Below are positions 23,130-32,310 of a stretch of 64,000 bases of DNA, in pieces. The DNA comes from Brotonthovivens ammoniilytica (lineage in GTDB: Bacteria > Bacillota > Clostridia > Lachnospirales > Lachnospiraceae). The translations under genes were made by a program, and so were the position numbers. Positions within the stretch are counted from its first letter, which is position 1. The number at the start of each line of letters is the position of its first letter. The DNA is taken from NCBI RefSeq assembly GCF_025566885.1, contig NZ_JAOQJQ010000001.1:1-64000 (forward strand), read 5' to 3'. The notes below the pieces were generated by a model, which did no database searches, had not been told where the DNA came from, and saw nothing but the letters and a program-made list of their open reading frames with translations.

Positions 23130-24557
23130 ATGGCTTCAAAAAAAGAATATATACATTATCTTATAGCCCTTATAATCGGTATCGTAATCTGGTTCGCACT
23201 TCCACCAACAAATGGATTAACAGAAATTGGTGTACGTGTTGTAGCAATTCTGATTCCTGTATTATATTTATGGCTGACAACTAACACACACTGGACCTGC
23301 TTTTTAGCACTGGGACTTCTTGTTATGACCCAGGCTATGACTGCAAATGAAGTATGGGCCGGATCCATGGGTCATTTCGTAGTTATCACAGTTATTGCTT
23401 ACATGGTATTAAATGTATGCTTAAAGGAAACTGGTGTTATCAACAAAATTGCAATCTGGTTTGTTACTAGAAAATTTGTTCAGGGAAGACCATATGCATT
23501 TATGGCAATGTTCTTCGCATCTAATGTAATCATCGGTTTATTCATGGATAACCTGTCTCTGGCAGTTATCTATATTGGTATCGCAGGCGCTCTGTGTGAG
23601 CAGATCGGTGTTAAGAAAGGTGATCCTTTCTATACATGTATCTTTACAGGCGTTATGTGGGGTAACGTAATTCTTTCCATCGCTTCCCCAATCGCTCATG
23701 CTCTGCCAAACATTATCATGGGTCTTGCTGAATCACAGCTGGGAATTTCTATTTCCTATGGTCAGTGGCTGGCAGTTGGTGTACCGTTTGCAGTTCTTAC
23801 ATACCTTGCAATTATGCTGGTTGTTTTAATCTGGAGACCGGATACATCTGCATTCAAGAACTTTAATGTAGAAGAAGTAAGAAAAAATGATCCTCCACTG
23901 GATGCAAGAGGAAAATTTGCGGCATTTATGTTTATCCTTGTTATCATTTTTGTATTAGCTCCTTCTATCCTGAAAGATGTAGCTCCGTTCTTTGCATACT
24001 TAAACGGCATCGGTGTTGTTATCCCGGCGTTACTTGCAATCTGCGTACTTGCAATTGTTCGTATGGGCGGAAAACCGGTTCTGGATGTTCCTGGCGCTTT
24101 AAGACAGGTTCCTCTTCCGGCTGTTATCTTTGCTGGTACTGTATCCGTATTTGCTACACCGTTATCAGCAGAGAACACAGGTATTTCTGTATGGTTAGGA
24201 AATATCTTCTCCTTCGTTGAAGGTATGTCACCATTTGCTATTGTTGTAATTCTGATGATTTTTGCAATCATCATGACAAACTTCCTGTCAAATACAGTTA
24301 CAATGGTACTGTTCTTCAACATTGGTGTTGTTGTATTAGCTAACGGCAATACAAATATGGCAGTATTTACAATTATTATCGCGCTGGCAGCTTCTATGGC
24401 TTCTCTGACACCGTCAGCAGCCGTACCGTCACCGCTGTTCTTTGGCCCTGGTCATGTAACCATGAAAAATACTCTGAAATGGAACCTGATCTGGCTGCCA
24501 TTGACATTTGTTATTCTTGTTATTTTCTTCCCGATCTTCTCAAGAATTATGGGATAA
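23130..24557 (+). CDS. DASS/SLC13-type anion transporter, probable gallate/aromatic acid permease
   Basis: The 475-aa membrane protein has about 11-12 helices with helical-hairpin features of the divalent anion:sodium symporter/ion transporter superfamily (DNLSLAVIYIG, NFLSNTVTMVLFF, LTPSAAVPSPLFFGPG). AAGGAG precedes the ATG by 8 bases. It follows ubiD by 120 bases with no promoter or terminator between, so the two are likely cotranscribed. In lactobacilli a gallate permease is encoded beside the decarboxylase; this is probably its functional counterpart. The exact substrate and coupling ion are inferred. Confidence 0.85.
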   Translation: MASKKEYIHYLIALIIGIVIWFALPPTNGLTEIGVRVVAILIPVLYLWLTTNTHWTCFLALGLLVMTQAMTANEVWAGSMGHFVVITVIAYMVLNVCLKETGVINKIAIWFVTRKFVQGRPYAFMAMFFASNVIIGLFMDNLSLAVIYIGIAGALCEQIGVKKGDPFYTCIFTGVMWGNVILSIASPIAHALPNIIMGLAESQLGISISYGQWLAVGVPFAVLTYLAIMLVVLIWRPDTSAFKNFNVEEVRKNDPPLDARGKFAAFMFILVIIFVLAPSILKDVAPFFAYLNGIGVVIPALLAICVLAIVRMGGKPVLDVPGALRQVPLPAVIFAGTVSVFATPLSAENTGISVWLGNIFSFVEGMSPFAIVVILMIFAIIMTNFLSNTVTMVLFFNIGVVVLANGNTNMAVFTIIIALAASMASLTPSAAVPSPLFFGPGHVTMKNTLKWNLIWLPLTFVILVIFFPIFSRIMG

Positions 24558-24622
24558 GAGCCGGCTGTAAAGTTATGGCAGGAATTTAGCAGTATTGTAA
24601 AAATTTAATAATGAATGAAAAA

Positions 24623-24660
24623 CCCTCCTGTGAGCACACAAACTCATGGGAGGTTTTTTT
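24623..24660 (+). terminator. Terminator of the ubiD-transporter operon
   Basis: CCTCCTGTGAG pairs with CTCATGGGAGG (two G-T pairs) around CACACAAA and ends in TTTTTTT. The following gap to 25102 contains AT-rich DNA and the promoter at 25003 only. Confidence 0.9.
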
Positions 24661-25002
24661 ATTTTGGGGAATTTCTGCAGCAATTGAGAAGCTGCTTTTT
24701 CGGGGAGCAATGCACATTCAGATTTGGCGCTTGTGCATATTTAACAAAATTGTGGTTTGAGGTGAAAGACTGCAGGGAAGATTGTCTTTAATATATCCAG
24801 GAAGATTTTATCTGTATTTTTGCTGATTGTGGAGGAAAAAGAACGAAAAACAGCAGAAGCACCGGAGGTATTCCATAAGAATTATTTTTGTATTGAAACA
24901 TATATATGTAGCATGGGGAAAGGAGGGACAACACTTAGATTTTGTGCCAGAAGACAAAAGTGTACAAAATAACTAAAAAATAGATGAATATCAACAAATA
25001 AA

Positions 25003-25031
25003 TTGACAAAAATTAGGGCGGAGGGTAAAAT
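25003..25031 (+). promoter_or_regulatory. Promoter of the Liv-type ABC operon
   Basis: TTGACA (25003-25008), 17-bp spacer, TAAAAT (25026-25031), 70 bases before the binding-protein gene. It has normal spacing, so it does not belong to the 19-bp MerR-type group. Confidence 0.75.
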
Positions 25032-25101
25032 GAATTTGTAAAATATTGGTGTAATTGTATGGTAAAACTGTAAATTACTACGATGAAAATGGAGGTTTTT
25101 T

Positions 25102-26388
25102 ATGAAAAAGAGAATAGCGCGAATAGCAGCAGTATTGTGCGCCGGCATGATGACCGTTTCTCTGGCAGCCTGCAGTGGTGAGCCGGCAGGAGGCAGACAG
25201 ACGGCAGGAGAGGGAAAAGGTGCTTCCACTAACGGGGATGAAATCGTTGTAGGGTGTGTGGTACCCTTAACGGGTTCTCTGGCGGCTTTTGGACATGGTG
25301 ATCAGGAGATGCGTGATTATGCCGTGGCTCAGATCAATGATAAGGGCGGCATAAAAATAGATGATAAAGACAAAAAAATTAAAATTGTTTATGCCGATTC
25401 AGAATCGGATGCTACAAAAGCATCTGAGGCGGCGTCAAAACTGATTGAAAGTGAAAATATTGATGTAATGATCACTTCACATACCAACGATACTACAATC
25501 CCGGTTGCGGCTGCCTGCGAGAGAGCCGGCGTGCCCTGTCTTTCTGTAGATACACCGGATGATGCCTGGGCAAATGAAGGTCCTTATACATATTGTTTCC
25601 ATGCTGGATTTAATACGGAAAATGAATTAAACTGCTTTAAAGATGCCTGGGATAAAGTAGAAAACAGCAATAAAAAAATTGGTCTTTTATATGCAAATGA
25701 TGTAGAGGGCCAGGAGTTATCCGGAGCAATGAAAGAATTTGCAAAAGAAAACGGATATACCCTTATAGATCCGGGTTCTTACACGGCAGGAGCAACAGAC
25801 TATACATCTATTATTAATAAACTGAAATCAGAGCAGTGTGACATTGTATGCGGTGTTATGGTAACTCCTGACTTTGCAACCTTCTATTCACAGATGAAAT
25901 CCAGCGGATATATGCCAAAGGTCTGCACAGTAGCAAAAGCAACTCTGTTTGCCGCAGATGTGAATGCAGTAGGTGCCAATGGTGTTGGAGACGGTGTGGT
26001 ATCTGAAGTATGGTGGACACCAAGTCATCCGTATACCTCTTCCATTTCAGGACAGACAAGTAAAGAAATCGGAGATGTGTGGATGGAACTGACCGGCGAC
26101 GATTATGCACCGGCTACTGCAGGTTATGACTATGCCAATATTGAGATTTTATACGATGTTCTTTCAAGAGCAGGTACTTCTGACGCGCAGGCAATTATAA
26201 AAGCTGCGGCAGAGACAGATCTTGATTCTGTTATCGGACCAATTAACTTTAATGAAGATCATGTATCTATCCAGCCTCTGGTTACGGGACAGTGGTGCTA
26301 TGAAGATGGTAAATGGGTACAGAATATTATTGCCAATACACAGGTTCCGGATGTGCCCATCACAGCGGATATTAAGTTTTTAAAATAA
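25102..26388 (+). CDS. Liv-type ABC transporter substrate-binding lipoprotein
   Basis: The 428-aa protein starts with a lipoprotein signal (basic MKKRIAR, hydrophobic core, SLAACSG with Cys at 24) and a periplasmic-binding-protein type 1 domain (EIVVGCVVPLTGSLAAFGHGDQ, NDTTIPVAAACERAGVPCLS). It belongs to the branched-chain amino acid/amide binding family, whose members also bind aromatic acids and amides. ATG 25102 follows TGGAGG. It heads a K-G-F-H-M gene order. The position right after the gallate genes raises aromatic uptake as an alternative to amino acids. Confidence 0.92.
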   Translation: MKKRIARIAAVLCAGMMTVSLAACSGEPAGGRQTAGEGKGASTNGDEIVVGCVVPLTGSLAAFGHGDQEMRDYAVAQINDKGGIKIDDKDKKIKIVYADSESDATKASEAASKLIESENIDVMITSHTNDTTIPVAAACERAGVPCLSVDTPDDAWANEGPYTYCFHAGFNTENELNCFKDAWDKVENSNKKIGLLYANDVEGQELSGAMKEFAKENGYTLIDPGSYTAGATDYTSIINKLKSEQCDIVCGVMVTPDFATFYSQMKSSGYMPKVCTVAKATLFAADVNAVGANGVGDGVVSEVWWTPSHPYTSSISGQTSKEIGDVWMELTGDDYAPATAGYDYANIEILYDVLSRAGTSDAQAIIKAAAETDLDSVIGPINFNEDHVSIQPLVTGQWCYEDGKWVQNIIANTQVPDVPITADIKFLK

Positions 26389-26503
26389 TGTATGCAGTAC
26401 AGGATCAGCAGATCCCATGTAAAAGTAATATAGATTCTTCTGCCGGAAAAAGAAATGGCAGAAGAGAGAAATATCAGATTGTAGAATAGTGCAGATAATT
26501 TAT

Positions 26504-26546
26504 AACAGTAACCGTTATGGAGAAAAACTCTGTAACGGTTATTGTT
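26504..26546 (+). other. Long hairpin between binding-protein and ATPase genes
   Basis: AACAGTAACCGTTA (26504-26517) pairs with TAACGGTTATTGTT (26533-26546) over 14 positions with one G-T, plus an inner GAG/CTC. Short T run only. Such stems often reduce transcription of the ATPase genes relative to the binding protein. Confidence 0.7.
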
Positions 26547-26577
26547 TCCATAACAGGTTTGCAGGGAGGTAGAGATT

Positions 26578-27309
26578 TTGAGTGCAATATTGACGGTAAA
26601 AGACCTGGGAATTTCCTTCGGAAGCAACCATGTACTGAAGTCCGTAAACTTCCAGTTAAATGAAGGAGAAGTACTGGGAGTCATCGGACCAAACGGCGCC
26701 GGAAAAACGGTAATGCTGAATGTTTTGACAGGAATCTTAAAGCCCACAAAGGGGACCATAACCTTTGAAGGAAAAGAGATTTCCAAAGAAGGGATTACAG
26801 ACCGGTGTAAAGGCGGAATTGGAAGAACCTTTCAGGTTCCCCGGCCCTTTGAAAAGATGACGGTGTTTGAAAACATTATGGTAGGGGGTGTCTTCGGCGG
26901 CAGAATGTCTGAAAAACAGGCAAAGGAAGAAGCCTTGAGAGTAGCGGAGACCATCGGGCTTTCTGACAAGCTTTCGCTGTTTGCCGGAAAGCTTGGACTG
27001 CTGGACAGAAAACGGCTGGAGATCGGCAGAGCCCTTGCCACACAGCCAAAGATCTTACTGCTGGATGAAGTCGGGGGCGGCCTTACGGAATCGGAAGTAG
27101 AATCCATTATTCAGCTGGTAAAAACAGTAAAAGCCCAGGGAGTCAGCGTGATCTGGATTGAGCATATTATCCGTACCATGCTGGAAGGAACCGACCGGGT
27201 GCTTTTGCTGGCGGATGGTGTAGATGTAGTCTGCGGAAAACCAATGGAGGTTATGAATTCCAAAGAAGTAAGCCGTGTTTATATGGGAGGAGGGGATGAC
27301 GAAGCATGA
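26578..27309 (+). CDS. livG: Liv-type ABC transporter ATP-binding protein LivG
   Basis: The 243-aa ATPase has Walker A GPNGAGKTVMLN (~38-49), Q loop in GRTFQVPRPF, and Walker B ILLLDEVGGGLTESE (~159-173) with the branched-chain amino acid transporter C-terminal region. The ABC signature is poor (KLGLLDRKRLEIGRAL). The start is TTG with GGGAGG 8 bases upstream. Its stop overlaps the livF start (ATGA). The signature deviation from LSxGxQ is present also in other LivG proteins. Confidence 0.93.
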   Translation: MSAILTVKDLGISFGSNHVLKSVNFQLNEGEVLGVIGPNGAGKTVMLNVLTGILKPTKGTITFEGKEISKEGITDRCKGGIGRTFQVPRPFEKMTVFENIMVGGVFGGRMSEKQAKEEALRVAETIGLSDKLSLFAGKLGLLDRKRLEIGRALATQPKILLLDEVGGGLTESEVESIIQLVKTVKAQGVSVIWIEHIIRTMLEGTDRVLLLADGVDVVCGKPMEVMNSKEVSRVYMGGGDDEA

Positions 27310-28025
27310 GTCTGTTAGAAGTAAAAAATATAGATGTGCGCTATGGAGATTTTCTTGCACTGCATGATATATCTTTAAATGTAGAAGAGGGATCTATCGT
27401 TTCCCTGATAGGCGCTAATGGTGCTGGAAAATCCACGATTATGAACACAATCTGCGGACTGAATAAGCCTGTAAAAGGGGAAATACTGTTTGACGGAAAA
27501 AATATTTCCGGTTTAAAGCCCAGCAGAATATCAAAATATGGTCTCAGCATGGCCCCGGAGGGAAGTCACTGTTTTGAGCGTATGACGGTAAAGGATAATC
27601 TGCTGATGGGAGCTTATCTGGCAAAGGGCAGTGAGCGGATGGAGCGTCTGAAAAGTGTATACAAGCTGTTTCCGGTTCTGGAGGAAAAGCAGAATCAGAT
27701 GTCAACGTATCTTTCCGGAGGACAGCGGCAGATGCTGGCAATCGGCAGAGGTATCATGACACAGCCGCGGATTTTACTCTGTGATGAAATTTCACTGGGA
27801 CTTGCGCCGGTTGTTATTAACGACATTTATGAAAAATTAAAAGAAATATCGGCTCAGGGTATTACTCTTCTGATTGTGGAGCAGGACGTAAACCGCAGTC
27901 TGAAAAATTCTGACTATGCATACGTTATACTGGAAGGAAGAGTTGTTATGGAAGGGAAATCCAAAGAGCTGAATGTTGAAGATGTAAATGATGCATACTT
28001 CGGCATGAATAAATATGCTCATTAA
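27306..28025 (+). CDS. livF: Liv-type ABC transporter ATP-binding protein LivF
   Basis: The 239-aa partner ATPase shows Walker A GANGAGKSTIMN (~36-47), signature YLSGGQRQMLAIGR (~137-150) and Walker B ILLCDEISLGLAP. It overlaps livG by four bases. Together with LivG it should power the LivHM permease. Confidence 0.94.
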   Translation: MSLLEVKNIDVRYGDFLALHDISLNVEEGSIVSLIGANGAGKSTIMNTICGLNKPVKGEILFDGKNISGLKPSRISKYGLSMAPEGSHCFERMTVKDNLLMGAYLAKGSERMERLKSVYKLFPVLEEKQNQMSTYLSGGQRQMLAIGRGIMTQPRILLCDEISLGLAPVVINDIYEKLKEISAQGITLLIVEQDVNRSLKNSDYAYVILEGRVVMEGKSKELNVEDVNDAYFGMNKYAH

Positions 28026-28050
28026 CAAGAAAGAAAAGGAGTGAATCAAT

Positions 28051-28917
28051 ATGGTACAGTGCATCGTTACAGGAATACTTCTTGGCGGTTTATACTCCAT
28101 GATTGGTATCGGAATGTCGCTGGTATTCGGTATTATGAAACTGACCAATCTGGCACACGGAGATCTGATGATCTTAGGTACCTACCTGACGCTGGTGATA
28201 GCCAGAATGGCCGGACTTCCTCTGATTGTGGCCACAATTTTATCTGTGGCAGTCATGTGTGTCCTAGGTTTTTTGATCCAGCAGTTTTTAGTTAATAAAG
28301 TAATGGATAAGGGCGAGGCTCCGGCTTTGCTGGTGACCTTTGGAGTGTCTATTTTTCTGTCCAACCTGATGCTGAAGATATTTGGCGCAGACAATCAGAC
28401 AATTGCAAATTCTCTTGCCTCAAAAAATATTATTACTACAGATAAGCTTTCTGTTTCTGCCAGCTATCTTACAAGCTTTATTATAGCTGTTGTAATTATT
28501 GTGGCCTTAAGCCTTGTTATGCAGAAAACCAATTTCGGCCGGTCAATCAGGGCCACCTCCGATGATGCCATGGCGGCGGAGCTGATGGGGGTCAATACAA
28601 AAATGGCATATGCGGCGGCTATGGTAATCTGTATGGGAATTACGGCAATTGCAGGAACTTTGGTAGGATCTACATTTGTTTTTTATCCTTCATCCGGAAC
28701 GCAGTATCTGATTATTGCTTTTGGTGTTGTAGTAATCGGAGGAATGGGCAGTCTGATCGGTACTTTGACCGGCGGTATTGTGCTGGGGCTTGCTCAGGTA
28801 ATCGGCGGTTTTGTATTTGGTTCCGGCGTTCAGATGCTGATTGCTTACATTGTACTGCTGGTGATTCTGGCAGTGAGACCAAACGGACTGTTTGCGGCAT
28901 CGGCAGTTAGAAAGTAA
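28051..28917 (+). CDS. livH: Liv-type ABC transporter permease LivH
   Basis: The 288-aa integral membrane protein has about eight helices and family features GGLYSMIGIGMSLVFGIMKLTNLAHGD near the N-terminus (core GIGMSLVFGIMKLTNLAHGD) and the GMGSLIGTLTGGIVLGLAQ permease loop (~230-248). Its ribosome site GAAAAGGAG lies upstream of ATG 28051, 25 bases after livF. Confidence 0.94.
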   Translation: MVQCIVTGILLGGLYSMIGIGMSLVFGIMKLTNLAHGDLMILGTYLTLVIARMAGLPLIVATILSVAVMCVLGFLIQQFLVNKVMDKGEAPALLVTFGVSIFLSNLMLKIFGADNQTIANSLASKNIITTDKLSVSASYLTSFIIAVVIIVALSLVMQKTNFGRSIRATSDDAMAAELMGVNTKMAYAAAMVICMGITAIAGTLVGSTFVFYPSSGTQYLIIAFGVVVIGGMGSLIGTLTGGIVLGLAQVIGGFVFGSGVQMLIAYIVLLVILAVRPNGLFAASAVRK

Positions 28918-28931
28918 GGGGTGAGCAAAAA

Positions 28932-29909
28932 ATGATGAAAAAAACTAGTAAAATAACACCTGTGATATTACTGGCAGTGATTGCTGTGTTAATTGTGTTT
29001 CCCTTTGTGGGGTCATCTTATGCAACATCTATTATTACGTTGATCCTGATTTACATGGCAATGGGACAGATGTGGAATCTGATGGGCGGTTATGCAGGGC
29101 TTTTATCTCTGGGAATGCAGGCTTTTATCGGAATCGGCGGATATTCCCTGACGATTCTTTCGGTAAATTACGGGGTAAATATTTATCTGGCAATTATTGT
29201 AGGAGCAGTGATCTGCGCGGTCTTCGGCCTGGCAGTATCACCGGCGATCTTTAAAATGAGCGGCGTCTATTTCGCTATTGGAACATGGATTATTGCGGAA
29301 GCTTTGATGATCTTTTTCTCCAACTGGAAATTTGTAGGGTATGCAAAGGACTGGGGAATTAAGACCGTATACGGAATGAGCAATATTCAGCTGTATTTTA
29401 CGGCCCTGGTTATCGGAATCATTGCGATATTAGTTGTATACCGGCTGCTGCGCACAAAAACCGGGCTGGCGCTGATGGCAATCAGAGACAATACAAGTGC
29501 GGCGGAGGTAATGGGAATTAATATTTACCGCACAAAGCTTACCTGCTATGTGATTACCTGTTTTATGACCGGGCTGATTGGCGGTGTCATGTATATGGTG
29601 CAGGGATATATTAAGCCGGATACCGGATTTAGTATCAACTGGACCATTGCCATGACATTTATGGTAATTATCGGTGGTCTTGGAACCATGGAGGGCCCCA
29701 TTGTGGGAGCGATTATCTATGTAATCATTGTTCAGGTTATGTATAACTTCCCGGGAATGTCCATGATCGTCCTTGGAATTATCGCTATTGCAGTTATATT
29801 GATTGCACCTTCTGGAATTATGGGAACCCTTTATGAAAAAACGGGATTTCAGCTGTTGTCTCCAAGGCGCAGTATTCCTAAAATAAAGAAAACAGAAGAA
29901 AAATCATAG
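28932..29909 (+). CDS. livM: Liv-type ABC transporter permease LivM
   Basis: The 325-aa permease has about nine helices, MGQMWNLMGGYAGLLSLGMQAFIGIGGY (core NLMGGYAGLLSLGMQAFIG, ~46-64) and GGLGTMEGPIVGAI (~246-259), both typical of LivM. It follows livH by 14 bases and is the last gene before the terminator at 29918. Confidence 0.94.
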   Translation: MMKKTSKITPVILLAVIAVLIVFPFVGSSYATSIITLILIYMAMGQMWNLMGGYAGLLSLGMQAFIGIGGYSLTILSVNYGVNIYLAIIVGAVICAVFGLAVSPAIFKMSGVYFAIGTWIIAEALMIFFSNWKFVGYAKDWGIKTVYGMSNIQLYFTALVIGIIAILVVYRLLRTKTGLALMAIRDNTSAAEVMGINIYRTKLTCYVITCFMTGLIGGVMYMVQGYIKPDTGFSINWTIAMTFMVIIGGLGTMEGPIVGAIIYVIIVQVMYNFPGMSMIVLGIIAIAVILIAPSGIMGTLYEKTGFQLLSPRRSIPKIKKTEEKS

Positions 29910-29917
29910 TCTTATGG

Positions 29918-29966
29918 AAAATATCAGGAATAACCGGCATGTCAGGCTGTTATTCCTGATATTTTT
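29918..29966 (+). terminator. Terminator of the Liv operon
   Basis: ATATCAGGAATAAC pairs with GTTATTCCTGATAT and is followed by TTTTT. Confidence 0.92.
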
Positions 29967-29968
29967 AC

Positions 29969-29998
29969 TTGCAATTTTTGATGGAATTTGTCTATAAT
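29969..29998 (+). promoter_or_regulatory. Promoter of apt
   Basis: TTGCAA (29969-29974), 18-bp spacer, TATAAT (29993-29998), immediately after the Liv terminator and ~78 bases before apt. Confidence 0.7.
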
Positions 29999-30075
29999 AG
30001 AAAATAGTGTGGCCTGATATCAATTCTGCTGTTTCTGGTATTGGGAACTGACCTTATAATATAGAGGAGATCATC

Positions 30076-30600
30076 ATGAAGAAAGTAGAAGATTATGTTA
30101 GAAGTATTCCGGATTTCCCGGAGGAGGGTGTTATTTTCCGCGATATCACAACTGTAATTCAGGATGCGGAAGGATTTCAGCTGGCAGTAAATGAAATGAA
30201 AGCTTTATTAGATGGTGTTGATTTTGATATAATCGCAGGAGCTGAGTCCCGCGGTTTTATTTTTGGTTCTCCGCTGGCATATGCAATGGAAAAAGGATTT
30301 GTTTTAATCCGTAAAAAAGGAAAGCTTCCATGTGAAACCGTTTCTGTGGAATATGACCTGGAGTATGGCAGCGCTGAAATAGAGATTCACAAAGATTCTA
30401 TTCAGCCGGGACAAAAGGTTGTAATTGTGGATGATCTGATGGCAACCGGCGGAACCATCGAGGCAAGTATCAAATTAATTGAGAGCCTTGGGGGCGTTGT
30501 TGTAAAAGTGATTTTTCTGATGGAGCTGGCTGGACTTAAGGGACGCAAACGGCTGTCAGGCTATGATGTAGCGTCTGTTATTACATATGAAGGAAAGTAA
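30076..30600 (+). CDS. apt: Adenine phosphoribosyltransferase
   Basis: The 174-aa enzyme converts adenine and PRPP to AMP in purine salvage. It has the PRPP-binding motif VVIVDDLMATGGT (~115-127), the N-terminal VRSIPDFPEEGVIFRDIT and AGAESRGFIFG, at standard length. It has its own promoter and sits before a nucleoside importer operon, a sensible salvage neighbourhood. Ribosome site GAGGAG precedes the ATG. Confidence 0.97.
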   Translation: MKKVEDYVRSIPDFPEEGVIFRDITTVIQDAEGFQLAVNEMKALLDGVDFDIIAGAESRGFIFGSPLAYAMEKGFVLIRKKGKLPCETVSVEYDLEYGSAEIEIHKDSIQPGQKVVIVDDLMATGGTIEASIKLIESLGGVVVKVIFLMELAGLKGRKRLSGYDVASVITYEGK

Positions 30601-30777
30601 ATAAGGAAGACTTATCAATTTCATAAGAATTAATCATGTGTAAGAAGTGGGTTGACGGCTGGGAATGATTGAAGTCGACTATAAAATATGATAAATTTAA
30701 CAGAGTAAAGCAGGTCCCTGACAACAGAGCAGGGATGGTATGCGGCGGGGCCGCTTATAAGTTAAAAGGGAGATTTT

Positions 30778-32310
30778 ATGGGCGAATTAATACTGGAAAT
30801 GAAAAACATTACAAAAACATTCGGTTCTGTTGTCGCAAATAAGGATGTATCCCTGCAATTATACTCAGGAGAAATTCATGCTCTGTTAGGTGAAAACGGG
30901 GCCGGAAAAAGTACTCTGATGAATGTTTTGACAGGAATTTATAGACCGGATGGCGGAGCGGTTTATTATAAAGGAAAAAAAGTTTCAATCCGCAGTCCGA
31001 AACAGGCGGTAAATATGGGAATTGGTATGGTGCATCAGCATTTCAGACTGATTCCCACACTTTCTGTTGCAGAGAATGTATATCTGTATTCGGAAGACCG
31101 GAAATTTATGCTGAACCAAAAAAAGATGGAGAACGTGATATTAGAATGTTCAGAAAAGTTCAATCTGTCTGTGGACGGGGCAGCGAAAGTCTGGCAGCTG
31201 TCTGTAGGAGAACAGCAGAGGGTGGAAATTATTAAGCTGCTGTACCGGGGGGCTGAGATTTTAATTCTGGACGAGCCTTCTGCAGTACTGACGCCTCAGG
31301 AAGCAGAGGAAATGTTTAAGACTCTCAGAAAAATGGCTGATGCCGGAAAAGCGGTTATTGTAATTTCACATAAAATGAACGAAGTAATGAACCATGCCAA
31401 TCGGATTACCGTTTTAAAAGGCGGAATGGTAGAGGATACGATGCTTGCGGAGGATGCCACAGTAGAGCGTCTCACAAAGGCTGTGGTAGGAGACAGGGAA
31501 TTTGAGGAAATCCTTCCGAAAGAAGATGGCGGGGTATCTAAAGAATGTGTCCTGGAATTAAATGCCCTTGAGGCATTAAATGATAAGGGACTTGCCGCTT
31601 TGAAAAATATTACTATGCAGGTACATAAAGGTGAGATTTTTGGAATCGCCGGTGTTGCAGGAAATGGACAGCGGGAACTTTCTGAAGTGATTGCAGGACT
31701 GCGGCCAGCTGTATCCGGAAGTGTTGTTTTAAAAGGACGGGATGTTACAAAGGATTCCATTAAAGGAAGGATCCAGAATGGAATTTCTTTTATTCCGGAG
31801 GACCGTCTTCATATGGGACTGGTGCCCGGACTGAATTTCAAAGAGAATGTAATCTTAAAAGAATTTGATACAAAGAAATACTGCCGTCATGGGATGATTG
31901 ACTATAGTGTGGCGGAACATGCGGCGAACCGTTTTGTGGCGGAACATGAGATCAAAAACGGGGGGATTGACCTGCCGGTAAGTTTAATGTCCGGCGGCAA
32001 TCAGCAGAAACTTCTGATTGCCCGGGAAGTAGACACAAAGCCTTCCCTGATTGTAGCGGTTTATCCGGTCCGGGGACTGGATATCGGAGCGGCAGATGCC
32101 ATCCGCGAGATTCTTATGGAGGAGAGCAGAAATGGAACGGCCGTCATTTTGATTTCAGAAGAGCTGGAAGAAATATTTAAAATGTGTGATCGTGTAGGGG
32201 TTCTTTGCAACGGTGAATTAATGGGCGTCCGAAAGGTGCATGAGACAGATTTTAATGAAATTGGCAAAATGATGTCCGGAGAAAGAAGTGAGGTGGCGGC
32301 ACATGCGTAA
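30778..32310 (+). CDS. BMP-type nucleoside ABC importer, double ATPase subunit
   Basis: The 510-aa protein carries two ABC domains. The first has Walker A GENGAGKSTL (~38-47), signature LSVGEQQRVEI and Walker B ILILDEPSAVLTPQE. The second has degenerate Walker A (GVAGNGQREL), signature MSGGNQQKLLIAREV and a Walker B region with VAVYPVRGLDIGA. This layout is that of NupA/YufO-type purine nucleoside or sugar importers. AAAGGGAG precedes the ATG. The gap after apt shows no purine riboswitch that I can recognise. Confidence 0.92.
   Translation: MGELILEMKNITKTFGSVVANKDVSLQLYSGEIHALLGENGAGKSTLMNVLTGIYRPDGGAVYYKGKKVSIRSPKQAVNMGIGMVHQHFRLIPTLSVAENVYLYSEDRKFMLNQKKMENVILECSEKFNLSVDGAAKVWQLSVGEQQRVEIIKLLYRGAEILILDEPSAVLTPQEAEEMFKTLRKMADAGKAVIVISHKMNEVMNHANRITVLKGGMVEDTMLAEDATVERLTKAVVGDREFEEILPKEDGGVSKECVLELNALEALNDKGLAALKNITMQVHKGEIFGIAGVAGNGQRELSEVIAGLRPAVSGSVVLKGRDVTKDSIKGRIQNGISFIPEDRLHMGLVPGLNFKENVILKEFDTKKYCRHGMIDYSVAEHAANRFVAEHEIKNGGIDLPVSLMSGGNQQKLLIAREVDTKPSLIVAVYPVRGLDIGAADAIREILMEESRNGTAVILISEELEEIFKMCDRVGVLCNGELMGVRKVHETDFNEIGKMMSGERSEVAAHA

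Noticed and set aside
30601..30777. Possible purine riboswitch before the nucleoside importer
   Set aside because: The conserved loop sequences of the purine aptamer are not present; only a short CCCTG/CAGGG stem is seen.
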